Part shown: positions 42,155 to 53,960 of the stretch, in pieces
Layout of the letters: each line of letters starts with the position of its first letter
How positions within the stretch are numbered: the first letter of the stretch is position 1
Source: Phytophthora quininea
Taxonomy: Eukaryota > Oomycota > Peronosporomycetes > Peronosporales > Peronosporaceae
Length of the DNA: 64,000 nt
Assembly: GCA_011947345.1 (NCBI GenBank)
Contig: JAAVTG010001040.1
Span: forward strand, 62,001 to 126,000
Reading direction: 5' to 3'
Notes under the pieces: generated by a model
Seen by the model: only the letters and a program-made list of their open reading frames with translations
Databases searched by the model: none
What the model was told of the DNA's origin: nothing
Translations under genes and position numbers: made by a program

Positions 42155-43239
42155 CCAGCAGCGTCATGTCGTCGAGCAGATCCAATATGCAGCAATGTTC
42201 AGCTGGGCTCGGCAGGTATTGAACGATAGGAAATCGACGCGAGTCGTCTGCAGGGATTTCGTCGGGCAAATATCGGTCGATGTCGGTGTCTCGCTCAAAT
42301 AAATGTAGGAAAGGTTGGAGCTGCTTGTATCGCTTCAACATTCGGTGAATCCCGCTCCAGCGTAGCTCGTGCATCGCGACAGGTTTTAATTTGCAGCCGT
42401 TCGCTTTTAACAAAGCGATGCGTTTCACTGACTTCAGCTTGCGCATTAGCACGGAGACCTTGGGAATCGTATCCTTGAACGGCCTCAAGAATTCTTTAAG
42501 GGCAAGGTTAAATCGGTGCGCAGCACACCCGATCATTGGCGCTTCGACACGGCGAGAAATGGCCTTATTCGTTTCCATGTTGTCGCAAACTATAGCGACG
42601 ATGTCGTGGATGTGGAGCGGAGATCGTACTGGTCTAGTATCATATCCAGTAGTCGGATATGCTCGTCTGCCGTCATGCTCTGCTCATCGAGGAAGGAGGA
42701 TAGTGATAAAAATCTCCACCCTTTGCGCGTAACAGCAAACACAGCAAGAGAATGCTCTCCACCGTCAGTGACTCTGTCGAACACCAGCACAAACTTCTCG
42801 CCCTTTAGCTCTTCGCGGACAAAAGGTTCGATTAGGTCTACGCAGGAGACCATACGCGCCTTCAACGTCTTTGAGCTAATGGATTCGAAATTGACAGCCG
42901 CTCGGACGATCTCGTCGTCCACATCCGCGAAGGTAAAGTTCTTTTGAACCACCAGCTTCATCCACTGGTAGGTGGCCATTGCATCCCGATCGACGAACAT
43001 GTCCATCGAAACTTTTTCTTCTCTCGAATGCACATGCGGACCACTTCTTCGTAGTTTGAGTGTTTGAGTCTGAGATGTCTAATGAGGTTGGTGTACCCTG
43101 CTGTCTTCATCTGCTTCACGAGTTTGTTGCATGCATTGCATACTCGCCCAACAGCGGTCATATCCCGATACATGTAAGAAACAACGGTCTTCGAAGACAG
43201 TTTGGTGGTATGAGGAGTAAACGCCGAGCTGATGGCCAT

Positions 43240-44211
43240 CGTTGGTGGAACAGGCTTGCGTGGGGTGATTCGAGACGAGGCTGCTGACGACAGTAGCGTG
43301 GATAGCGGAGGGGTTCGATGGGGGCTGTCGTGGAGGTTGAGCAGCGGCAGTGTGGATTCAAAAGTGTGAGCTGGAGCGCGCCATCGTCTAGCAAAAACCT
43401 CGCTCGTGCTCTCCCACTTCCTCGTACCTCGAGACCGCAGACGTGGTTATTCTCTCAGCTTGGCTGAGAGCACAGCAGGGTTTTGGAGTTTTTGCGGTTG
43501 AAGTTGCGCTTTTCTGAATTTTCCAATTTTGGCAGTCTCTTCTGACGCCTCTCCAGCGTTTCGAGCTCGCCTTGACTTGCTTTAACTATCCACTTGCTCT
43601 GCTACGGGACACTGTCCGGACATCACTGTGCGTACCGAGTTGACTTTTAGACAGTCCCGGTCGTATTCAACTACCTGAACCTCGGCCGGGAACTACGGTA
43701 CTTCACTCGCGCTCGAACAAGTGAAACGCGGTCCGCCGCTTCGTATACCTATGTAGCCTCGGCTTAACTTGAGCGAACCACTACTGCGCTCAACCTGTAC
43801 GCACTCGAGCCAACCAGAGCGCTTCATTTGCCCCGTGGATAAAAGCTCGACATTTGGGTGCATCGGCGCACACATTAGAAATACTTAGAAATAGAGCAGA
43901 AACAGAGGTGTGGCACGAAGTGGCGCACTTCTGGCGTGGGCAACGAAGAAGAATGCGCTGCGATCTGCAAAGCTGTGCGCTAGCAGGCGACACCTAATGG
44001 CGCTGTAGGCGCCTACATTGAGCGCTGAGAGCCAAGACGTAGTTGGCGCGACGTAAGCGACCTGGTCAAGCGTGGAGGTAGGAGGAATGAGGATATGCAG
44101 AAGAGGATAGATCACAAATGACTAATGGGTGACCAACTCGTGCGTGTATTGATTTGTTAGAAATGGCAGGGCTACACTGTCGCTACCTACCAAGGCAATC
44201 GATTGTTGCTG
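43240..44211. other. Region between hAT transposase and SET gene
   Basis: This should include the hAT 5' end and promoter and the SET gene 3' end. Short frames on both strands lack recognisable content. I looked for hAT terminal repeats and did not find a matching pair. Confidence 0.4.
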
Positions 44212-45066
44212 TTAAGCCGCATTGGAGACACAATCTGCAAAACCGCAAACGCACTGGAACATCAGTTCGTGCTGGCGCCGGTAGTCGAAGGTGAGCTCTT
44301 GAAGTGGAGGAATGTCCCGAGCTGCGAAGATGCCGATGCGTGTGGTATTCGTCCAAGTGAACTCGTACAACCTGCAGTTTGGATGACACGAGTGATTGAG
44401 GAACCTGCTATTGTTCCCGCAACACAGTGCGTCGATGTATATGTTGGCGCTTCCTCCTCCCCACAGCGCTTTTGTTTTCATCTGGACCTGATAGCGCCTA
44501 TCGGGCCGTGCGACAGCATCTTGTTCGTACAGTACCTCACCGACGTACTCAACAACGAAGGCATTCTTGGGAATTAAAGTGTAGCAGACTGCCCCAAGTC
44601 CGACTCGAGTTTCGGTCAGCTCAAGCTGGTATCGAGGAGAGAACCGATTCCCGCAGCTGTCTCCATTCTGGCAGTTTGTGTCATCACAAACGATAGAAGT
44701 GGCAACATTGAGGCATGAATTCGATAGCTTGGTGCCATCGTCAGCCACACACAAAGTTTCACACTCGCAGTCGTCTTCATCTGTTCCATCCAACGTGTTC
44801 ACAACTGGATACGGCCGTGATATAGAGAACAAGTTGGCGTCAATTTGAGGAATGTGGAGTGGAAACTCGATTGGAACAACGAAGTCATAATCGCCACCAA
44901 CTGGTGGCATATCTTGTGGCGGCATGGGTGGAGTTGAGCTTGGCACTGGCGGGTTTGTCGGAGTGTTTTCCATGCTAGAGTGTACATGCCGAGATCGCGG
45001 GGTTTGGAATATGCTGCTCCAAGCCTGCTGGGCAGCTGATTGTTTTGCACTACTGTTTATATTCAT
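44212..45066 (-). CDS. SET-domain protein lysine methyltransferase
   Basis: This 284-aa protein transfers methyl groups from S-adenosylmethionine to lysine, probably on histones. Order of parts: Pro-rich N-terminus (about 1-60), a cysteine-rich pre-SET/AWS-like zinc region (about 98-145; CECETLC, then CDDTNCQNGDSCGNRF), and the SET core (about 148-265). The core has VVEYVGEVL, the invariant NHSC in SRFLNHSCHPNC, and the catalytic tyrosine in LTFDYRR. A short post-SET CxCx4C (CVCGFADC) closes it. All key residues are present and the frame is intact. The ATG is 45066. It stands alone among transposons, so it may be a transposon-associated or dispersed copy and not a conserved chromatin gene. 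Confidence 0.85.
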   Translation of the reverse strand: MNINSSAKQSAAQQAWSSIFQTPRSRHVHSSMENTPTNPPVPSSTPPMPPQDMPPVGGDYDFVVPIEFPLHIPQIDANLFSISRPYPVVNTLDGTDEDDCECETLCVADDGTKLSNSCLNVATSIVCDDTNCQNGDSCGNRFSPRYQLELTETRVGLGAVCYTLIPKNAFVVEYVGEVLYEQDAVARPDRRYQVQMKTKALWGGGSANIYIDALCCGNNSRFLNHSCHPNCRLYEFTWTNTTRIGIFAARDIPPLQELTFDYRRQHELMFQCVCGFADCVSNAA

Positions 45067-45353
45067 GGCGGCACTTGGGCATTTCTTGGAACTGTGTTGA
45101 AGGTTGATGCTTGAGAAGGGTAAATTGCCGATGGCGTGGTTGACAAAGAATAACTGGAGGAAGGGCTTTTGCTTCTGTTGAGTTTGCCGTTCAAGATGAA
45201 GTTCATGCCGTGTTTAGTGCCGTTGAATGGTTCGTCTGCCTGGACCCAGAAGGTGGTGCGTTACATGCGTTCGTGTTGAAGTTAGGCGTCTCTTCGCTGC
45301 ATTCGCGCGAAGTCCGGGTGCGGCTTTACAGATTCATTCGCAAAGTCGAGCTG

Positions 45354-45959
45354 ATGCCGACAACCTTGGAACAAATTCGAGCCGAGTTGGAGGCTCAACA
45401 AGAGGAGGCTGCACGTCCCGCTTTCCAAGATGTGGGCACTATTCGCTCATTTGTTGCTGTGAACAAGCCGCCGCCGACCGAGAACATATCGCTGGAGATG
45501 TGCGTGCTGAAGATTGAAGAGCGAGAAAAGTGCTGGTATATGGAGCTGATTGATCGGGCGCTAGAACGACAGTTCGACCAGATGTACGCTGTTTATCACG
45601 CGCTCGACTTCTCGCGCCGCGCCAAGTACATATTCCAGCTTTCGCTGTGGAAGAACCGGGACCGACAATTCAACGAGCTCAACTACCGCGTCGGGTTCAC
45701 GTACCGGTTTGAAAAGGTTCACAGTTTGAAGCTTCAGTACGACAACCCTGTAGGAAGCCTTCAAATTCGCCACCGGATGCTTGCAGAGCCGATTGCTGCG
45801 TTGACAAGCCCAGATGGCGACCGTCGCTCAAACCCTCCAAGTCAAAATGCCGTGGAAAATGGTGGCGACACTCCAAAAGTATCGAGAGAGCATCCTCAGC
45901 GTGGAAAACCTGCCACACGATCACCACCAAAGCGAAAGACACGGGGAAGGACATCGTAG
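45354..45959 (+). CDS. Hypothetical protein, intact frame
   Basis: From the ATG at 45354 (MPTTLEQIRAELEAQQEE) this gives about 201 aa. The frame is open for another 48 codons upstream without an ATG, so an upstream exon is possible. The N-terminal part is helical and charged. The middle is aromatic-rich and could be a small globular domain (CWYMELIDRALERQFDQMYAV, then FQLSLWKNRDRQF). The C-terminus is basic and disordered (RSPPKRKTRGRTS). I recognise no family. It diverges from the SET gene with about 290 bp between starts. Confidence 0.5.
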   Translation: MPTTLEQIRAELEAQQEEAARPAFQDVGTIRSFVAVNKPPPTENISLEMCVLKIEEREKCWYMELIDRALERQFDQMYAVYHALDFSRRAKYIFQLSLWKNRDRQFNELNYRVGFTYRFEKVHSLKLQYDNPVGSLQIRHRMLAEPIAALTSPDGDRRSNPPSQNAVENGGDTPKVSREHPQRGKPATRSPPKRKTRGRTS

Positions 45960-46950
45960 TCGAGGCATCGACTGAATCTCCTGCGAAGAAGTCTCTCTAT
46001 ATCAGAGGATACGCCATGATACGTGTGCACTATTACGACGTGGTGTGTGGAGTGATCATACCGGTGGTGGTGCACAGACCCGAAGACGAAGATATGTTTG
46101 CTTTGATGTGTTGGATTTGCTTAAAACCTAGTACTGTGTCAGTGCCATATCTTCCGAGTATATAGCTATTTTGTGTCCCCTTTGTTTGGGAGTGGCCAGC
46201 GTCAGTTATGTGCGGTGAGCAATTGGATTGGGCCATGTTCCTCGTCTGGTAGTTGCATCTGGAGTTTGTGGCCGTTGGATACAATAGATTGGATCGCTCG
46301 CCTTTCGAGGTGGTTTTTATTCAAGCGTGTCGTCTCGGAAACAATGGTATCCGCAGTTATTACGAAGGCGACGCGCAAAGGCGGAAAGTTCACGCAGTTT
46401 CCAGAGTGCATCGTCAGCTCTTCGGGTGCTTTAGCACAATTTATCACAAGTTGTTTAGCATTTGTTGTTTCTCTCACGGATGCTACGGGATGCTCCGGAG
46501 ATTTGTTGTCTCTCGTGGAAAAAAATATCGACGGCAAGCGGCTGCGATTTGAGACTTAGTTCTCCGTTGGCGTTAGAATCAACGGGAAGGCGCCTTTCAC
46601 TGTGGTCCATCCCCAGTTGCCGTTGCCTTTTGGTTGGCTGTCATGACGGGATTGACGTCATTGTTTGCCCGGATGTGGTTTTCATCCCAGGCTTTCAGCA
46701 AGTACGTTTAATTGTGCTGATGTCTAGTTGAAGGTGATCTATGCAGACGCAAGAATACTTTCTCGTAGGCTTGGTCGTGGAATGTCGTCAAGTCCGGGCT
46801 CCTAGACACTTTTGTCAAAGTACCGTTGGTCAGTTAAACTTGCCAGCATTTTTTAAAGGATGGCTGTTGCTCAGGTTGTGTGACGTTGTTGAAGTCGCTC
46901 ATGTACGATATCACATCAAACCGCCTACCGAGAGTATTTTGATATTTGCA
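45960..46950. other. Region before the Helitron coding sequence
   Basis: About 1 kb with no convincing gene. It may include the Helitron 5' end, but I could not identify a defined 5'-TC terminus. Confidence 0.4.
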
Positions 46951-49900
46951 ATGGCGTCAAAACGTAGACGAACTTCGCGTGATCAAGCAGGCATCTCAAT
47001 TTCACATAATGAGATTGAAGAATGTGCAACGTGCTTCGTTGAGCAACGAGATACCGTCTCCTCTGAATCTTCTACCGGGACAGGCCTCTTCTTCAACAGT
47101 GTGAATGTTCGTGCATGGTACAGCGGGGCTTCGAGGACGGTGATACCTATTGCTTCTATTGAATCCCCATCAGTGAATGCTCACACTTCCCCGGCACTCT
47201 TTGATAGCCTAGAGCATCGCTCTCGGCGACAACAACGTCGAAAAAGCGCCGAAATACAAGATCCAAACAATACAAGTGTATACAGTTCGTCCGAGCTACG
47301 TAGTATGGATGCCAACTACGAATTTGTTGTCCCGACACCAACGTATTCAAGTGAGCTGCGACGAAAAGCAGTTGGTGCTCTGGAATCGGCACATTGTGAC
47401 GAAGAACCGTGCTTTGTTTGCGAACTACATTTTCCGCGTTGTGAAATTATTACGGTAGCGTTGACAGATGCCTTCATCGCGGTAAGCTATTACTGACTCC
47501 TTGTTGAACAATACAATGACTAATCTATTCATCTCTTGATAGACACTACGAAGTTTGCTATCCGTCCCCACGTCCGTTGATATTCCGGATTTCATAGTTC
47601 AACAGTACAATGCGGGACACTTTGATTCTCGACTGGACGGCTTGCTGCTGTATCCTGCAGGTATGATTGAAATCGCTAATATCGACGTAGCAATGACGCT
47701 ACTAACCTTTTCATGTCACGATGCAAGCCATATTCCGACAGGATAGCACCCTACAAGCAACGATATGCTCATCTTGTCACGGAAACCTCTTGAACGAACG
47801 CACCTGCACCATTCCTCAAAATGCAATTGCTAACGGCAACTACATTGGTCACTTACCGGCCCCATTCAAAACTCTTTCGAGAACCGATGAACAATCGGTA
47901 GCTCTGGTGCTACCTTGTGTTGCCTTCTCTGTGGTGACGGGGGATCTTGCAAAACTTTAAAATCCCACCACTATATTGTGCGGAATACCGAGGGGCCGAT
48001 TGTCGAAATGCTGCCTCGAAATCTCGCTGATCGAGTTCGGGTTACCATGGTTGGTAGCATGACTACTATGCAAACAGCAGCCTGCAAAAGGCGCTATAAG
48101 TTGGATTTATTATTGTGCAGACGGCTACTCAAGTTTTTGTTTGCCAACAACCGTGAATACAGGCAGTATCAAGTAGAGACGCGGAATCGTCTGAGTGACG
48201 GGAGCAATTGCACACCAACAAGCGTGTTTGTCGACCGGACTACACTTTCCGATTCTGATGTGGACAATATACGGGATGAAAGCACATACTCCAATTTTGG
48301 TTCAAGAGTCGAGGAAGGACATGGTCCGGAGTTAGAGCATACATGGATTGCAGCATCACGCTTGCTTGTTAATCATGCCCAGCGTGGCGTTGTTGATATT
48401 CTCGTCCGCAAATCGAATGCGTACGTATCCTCTACGTCATGGCCATCGTGTGTGCAAATGTTTCCTAGCCTATTCCCGGAGGCTGTGGAGGACCACTGGA
48501 GACCCGAGATAAACGTCTTTCTGTTCACAAGTGGATTTTGCGATGCTTGCAAATTCATGGGCACCGTTTTGAAAAACATTATGCTTTCATGTTGCTGGCG
48601 TTTGACTCCTTGGCTACATCAGAGGCAAGGAAGACGCTGTACGTAAAAATGAACGTAAAACAACAAGCTCTTCACGCCGCCGAGATCCCAAAATACTATC
48701 CGCGACGCGATTCGGTATTACAAGTACCTTTCCGCAGCCGAAGCTTCTGGTGTCAGACCAAAACCTCCATCGTCTGAGGTGCAACGAGTTATCGATTTGC
48801 GCAAAGGGCTCCGTGTTCCTGAATCTTCTTTTATGGGTCCAACGCGGGACGTATGAGGGCGCGCCACGACTTGTTTGGCCTGCTAAAGCGCTTTGGACCC
48901 CTTCAAGTGTTTTTGACTGTGTCCCCGGATTCCGCTGGAACGTACAGCATCAGTGTAAAATCTGGTACCATATTGCAAAAACTATCGACGACGCCAACAT
49001 GCTACTACTGCCCAGTCGAGCAGAACGAAAGTCCATCGCTGCCATGCATCCGGTTGAATGTGCTCGTTATTTTGTGCGTGTTATGGTCGTTATTATCGAG
49101 GTGATATTGGGCTGGGACCATAGCCTTCAAGCTCCGAAGAGAGGCGGTGGTGTATTTGGTGTTGTTCGAGCATTTGGCGCTGCAACCGAAACGCAGCGGG
49201 CTGGTGACTTGCACGCGCATATGGCACTCTGGCTGCACGGCTTCCCAACAACTTCTGTCGAGTTGCACAACGCACTCCAGGATACCGATTTTTCTGATCG
49301 TCTACTTCGTCTAGTCGACAACACGATAACGACAAAGCCGCCATGTGTAAATGAACTGAGTAGATGTCCAACCTGCGGCATGGAAGCGACGCTACTGCCG
49401 ATAGTACCGGTATAGATGCTTTTCGTCGTCCGGCACCTGGAACAACGCCACCTCCAACATCCAAGTGTTTGTCTTGTGAATCAATTTTCAGTGATAAAGA
49501 TGTTATTGACGACGGCTTGAAACGTCTAGCGCAGCGTGGAAATGTGACGCTGAACAACCAAACAACAGATTACGAAAATGTCGACCACCCCGGCTTGATG
49601 AACCCAGCGAACTTGCTACTTCTTTACTCGTTCGAGATGTTCAAGTTCACTATTGGAATCACTGTCGATCCTGCTTCAAAGTGAGTGTGTTGCATGCTGC
49701 CTTTAATTCGAGTCGTAACTCATTCTGTTGTCCCTGCTGTATGTGTAGACTACTGTTAGAACCCCTTCTGCAAGTGTATGCAGATTCCTCAAACCGGAAG
49801 AAGTTCATCTGAACCAGACCTGCATAGTAGAAGGGGACAAACTCCTACTCCATCGCCTTGTCGGCTGCGAGTACGTCAACGCTTTCAACCCCTAACAATG

Positions 49901-52900
49901 TCGGTTTTGAAGTGCAACCACGACATCAATTTGTTTTGAGCAGTGGCTCAAAAGATGCCGCTGGATATGTTGTTAAGTACTGCTTCAAAACCAAAATCCG
50001 GTGGAGAACCAAGCTGCTTTATCGCTAGCAGCCTTTACAAAAGCTATCAGTAGTACTAATCAACTACCTTCCGATACATCAGCTATGGAGCGAGGGTATC
50101 GCATTTTGGGATCAATGCTCTACAGTGTCACGAATGGACAAGAAATAGCTGCACCTATGGCCGCGTTGTATATTTTACGCGGAAGCCCTTTCTGGTTTTC
50201 TCATGAGTTTGTGCACGTTAATTTACGCCGTTTGATGTCTACCACTACTGATTCCGTCGAGGTCACTTTTTCGCAGGACCACTGCAGCGCTGGCCATGAT
50301 GATCGTCGAAGTGTTTCCACTTACAACGACTTACAATTATACTGGATGCGCGAGGATACTCTCGAGAACGTTCCTTTCATCGATATTTGCGAGAAGTACA
50401 AGCACATGACGAAGCGATCACGTAACGCTAGCGAGCAGTATTATGTATCGTATTCCGGACTTCAAACGCCTAAGGTTATGGTTCTCACTGGCGACCAAAT
50501 TCCTGATATCACAGCCCAACTCGACTCGGCAGCACGCGCGTTCTACTACATGGCGTTGCTAACTCTGTTCAAACCTCATCGCCGTGGTACGCTTCTATTC
50601 CAGAATCGATCCGCATTACATGCTTACAAAGAAATCCTACGGTATGGAGATACTTTCCTTGTCCGCAGACTCAATCAATTTGAAGCTCAGTGGGGTGACT
50701 ACTACAGAGCGCAAAGACTTCAGACGTCGATGAAGAATCTCCAGAAGAAAAACTTCTACGAACGAGGTGTCCTTCGACTTGTGCGTCGCATCTCGAACAT
50801 GATGAAGACATTGTTCAGGAGGACAACTCCTCCCAATCGATCCGACAGTACCCGTAACGGGTAGTGGTGACAGCACATCCGTGGTAATCACAACGCGTCT
50901 CCTTCGCAAGGCTACCAAAACCATAGAGTCAATGCTCAATTTGTCCTCGATACTTCGCGAAGTTTCTGCTTGCTATTCGCCGGTACAGCACGTTCCTGCA
51001 TTGGTTGATTTTGACATTGGAAACTACGCCTCCCAAGTTGTGGCTTCTGGAGCGTTGGGTAACGAACATCACTGCCACGGTACTGATGCATTTCTCGACC
51101 AATTCCAGGACATGCGAACAAGACTCGAGCGTCTAGAAGAATGCTTTACTCCTGTCCCTTTCGACTTGACGGCGTCGACGAACGCTAAATGGACACCTGC
51201 AACATTACCGACCTTCCCAAAACTCGCTTGGGTATCAGCATCGTACCACCTAAACTTTTGGCAACACGTCATGTATGAGGTTGCCGGACGACATTTGCTG
51301 TATTCGTATTGCAAGGGTATTGGTGAAGCTCTTGATGGCACACTTTTCCCAGAAGATTTCACGGCCACTCCCTACGCAGTTCGTCCACAGCTTATCGCTT
51401 ATTTCGGTGGTGAAGCAGGAACAGGAAAATCAACGGTGATTTCAGCACTGTTGACATTGGCCAGTAAATGGGGACGTGTTGGCACTGTGGAAACAATAGC
51501 TTTTACCGGGGTCGCGGCGATAAATATCCAAGGCCGAACCTTGCACAGCGCGCGAAACTTAAAGATAAACGGCTCGGAACCAAGCGGGCCACCCACCTTA
51601 TCCATGAAAACAAGTTTTGATCGTGTTATTCTAGTGGTAATTGACGAGATTTCAATTACGAAGCAAGAGTTATTAGGAGGAACGGATACAATGTCACGGG
51701 CAATGTCACCTCGGCCTGAAGCTTTGATGGGAGGTAAGCACGTCGTCTTGGCTGGAGATCATTTCCAAATCCCACCTGTGGGAGGTAACCCGTGTACGTA
51801 TCTTCCTTCTAACTACTGCTAGACGTACTAATTTCTCATGTTTCACTAGGCTTTGAGGATCCCCCCCAACGCTAGCCGGATGCGCCACGCAGGACTCGCG
51901 TTGTATTTTGCCATCAACTTTGTCGTGTTTTTGTCGGAGAACATGAGAGCGAGATTTGATGCGGAGTACATGCGAGTACTTGACGGCATTCGATGGGGCC
52001 GTGCTTCAGCTGAGCATGTAGAGCTTCTGAACACAAGAGTGCATGCCAAAATGGCACATCAAGACATGAACGACGACATCTTCTTTCGTCCTGTTGTCGT
52101 GTGTACTAATACAATTCGGTGTGCCATCAACAACAGCATCACTTTCCGCATTGCCCAAGATCAACGCATCCCCTTGTTTGAAGCTTGCGCCATACCAAGT
52201 ACACGATCACAACACATTTTTGACAATATCGTCCATCAAAACGATAACCTCACTGGTCGCATTCCTATGCGATTGCTGTACTACGTGGGCATGCCTGTCA
52301 TGCTAACGAGGAAGCACCCGCACCTTCTCGATGCGAACACTATTGCTAACGGTGTACTTGGAACCATTGTTGGCACTCATCCACCGACCCAGCTACTCAA
52401 CAAAACCACCTACAAAGTAAGCGATGTCAACGTGCACCAGTTGAAACGTCAGCCAGAGTTGTTGCTGATCAAACTTCATGGATGTCATCGTACGCTGGTA
52501 AATGGATTTCCCAATGGTGTTGTCGGACTACCCCCTTTACATGTGAGTGTTAGTCTCAAGGAAATTCCGAATTTGGCAGCATCTTCAATCACGGTAGATC
52601 AATTTGCGGCTGTTCTCGCTTTTGCCTGTACTACGGAGAAACTACAAGGGCAAACGTGTCACCAAGGAATCGTAGTCACTCCACTAGATCGCTGACAGAA
52701 CGGTGTACCTCATCAAACGCTTCATGTGGCATTATCAAGAGCCGTCAGTTTGTTGGGACTCACACTGACCGAGCCCATAACACGTGAATATCTGGCAAAG
52801 TTCACTCCTACCCCATCGACCGTCAAGGAAATACAGCGCCTCATCAGTGTTGTCGTCCTGCCACTGTATGCAACTCATGAAAACGAAATTGCATTCGAAG

Positions 52901-52932
52901 AGTGGAAGAGCAGGCAACAGGTCCTCGACTAA
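46951..52932 (+). mobile_element. Degraded autonomous Helitron (RepHel)
   Basis: Helitrons move by rolling-circle replication using a Rep-helicase. Parts in order: an N-terminal zinc-finger-like region (from MASKRRRTSRD at 46951), then the Helitron N domain (48400-48550; MFPSLFPEAVEDHWRPE). The HUH endonuclease motif (about 49200-49235) reads GDLHAHMALWLHG, and the two-tyrosine motif (about 49955-49990) reads GYVVKYCFK. A PIF1-type helicase follows with Walker A GGEAGTGKST (about 51408) and Walker B LVVIDEIS (about 51636), and a C-terminal helicase motif near 52630 (CTTEKLQGQT). The coding region is spread over all three frames with stops between, so the copy is decayed or error-laden. Neither terminus (5'-TC, 3' hairpin-CTRR) could be fixed. 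Confidence 0.82.
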
Positions 52933-53065
52933 GACTATCGTCCCGTGGGTTGCTACCAAAACTATCAAGCTGAGAGACCTCGTGCACGAAGCGAGCTCGA
53001 AAGAGCTCCCGAGCGCGCTACAGTTTATGCCTCTGCCAACTCGTCCAACAAGACTGCACAGCACT

Positions 53066-53537
53066 TCAACGACAAGATACACAATTAGATTGATACATTG
53101 CAATTGTTTCCCCAGGAAATTGACATTGTTCCAATATTGATTGTGTCGAGCGTCTTGGCAACAATCCATATACAATGGATATTGTCCGATGCCTGCTCAG
53201 CCAGCCCTTCAACGTATTCGCACGGACAATGTTGTCCCTCGACAAGGCGCGGCCGGTTCTCCCCATTCGTTTGATGAAAATCCCCGCCCAGCGCTCTTCC
53301 TTCTAGTTGTCGTCGCCATCACCGTCTCTATTACCGTCGTCTCTATCGCCGCCGTCGTCATCATCGAACTGCTTGCGGCGCAGGAATCGCTTGACGGGGG
53401 CTGCGTCGACAGCCTCCACGGCACCAGCATGTATCGTCGTAGAGAGCGGAAGTATTGCCCGAAGCCGAAGCAGCGTTGCACGTGGCGAGGAGAACGGTGG
53501 CGTCGGCGGCCACGAGCAGGATGGAGATGATGAGTAT
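53066..53537 (-). pseudogene. Broken RxLR effector gene
   Basis: Three minus-strand frames together retrace the effector at 34344. A signal-peptide-like segment (ISILLVAADATVLLA, ending ASASG) starts at 53537, but the position matching the start codon is ATA. After a frame change comes VDAAPVKRFLRRKQ with the RxLR motif at 53378-53389 and an Asp-rich run. An in-frame TAG at 53303-53305 falls just before KEERWAG (53288-53302), the dEER equivalent. An open tail with GWLSRHRT runs to 53066. Loss of ATG plus a nonsense codon make this a true pseudogene even allowing for indel errors. It lies between the Helitron and the PIF element. Confidence 0.8.
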
Positions 53538-53960
53538 GGTGGTGTGGAACAGATGACTGGAGAGCTTGAATGTGCGGAAGCAAATTGAAAGTGAGATTGG
53601 AACCATCATAAGTCGAATGTCTTTGTATTGGGGCAATACCAAAGGCAGATCGTGTTTGTCGGCCAGACGGGCGCACCCGATGGTCTGTATAGGCAATAGA
53701 GGTCTTTAGCAGAACACACACAAGACAAAAGTGAGATCTGCATCTGGTTTTGAGCCTAACCCCAGCCGCCAACCTACGATTTCAACCGAGTAGGTGGACT
53801 GGAACCCACGAAAGCGAAGCAAATAAACTGTTCGAGTTCCGATAACATGCGGTTCTCCTCTGCTGCTAAATCGCCGCTATACCGTTGGTAAAACGGAGGT
53901 ATGGGAAGTCTACATGCAGACTTTGCATTGTAGATTTCGTCTCAACCTGCGCAGGTCTCC
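53538..53960. other. Region upstream of the PIF transposase
   Basis: This stretch of about 420 bp presumably contains the left end of the PIF/Harbinger element. I searched by eye for a terminal inverted repeat matching sequence right of 56004 and found none. Confidence 0.4.

Larger units (their letters stand above)
36074..43239 (-). mobile_element. hAT transposon (transposase gene split by a Gypsy insertion)
   Basis: The transposase reads right to left. A BED zinc finger (43239 to about 43030; CNACNKLV, then RHLRLKH) is followed by the catalytic core (about 43020-42155; LVFDRVTDGGEHS, DNMETNKA, CAAHRFNLALKEFL). Then comes the 5.3-kb Gypsy element, then the continuation (about 36824-36475), and the hAT dimerisation domain (36475-36074; LAWLPATSVEVERLFSAVKCML, then LESILYLRLNWDLV). 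The codons on either side of the Gypsy are in the same frame once it and one target copy are ignored. Breaks at 43013-43017 and about 42611-42625 each need one base. A 20-bp tandem duplication lies at 36411-36445. Terminal repeats were not found, so true ends are unknown. Confidence 0.8.

Noticed and set aside
47276..47330. Similarity of Helitron YEFVVPTPTY to SET-gene YDFVVPIEFP
   Set aside because: Too short to claim that the Helitron captured part of the SET gene; likely chance.
53209..53772. 187-aa minus-strand frame taken as an intact gene
   Set aside because: It mixes coding and non-coding frames of the broken RxLR gene; start and composition are not credible.
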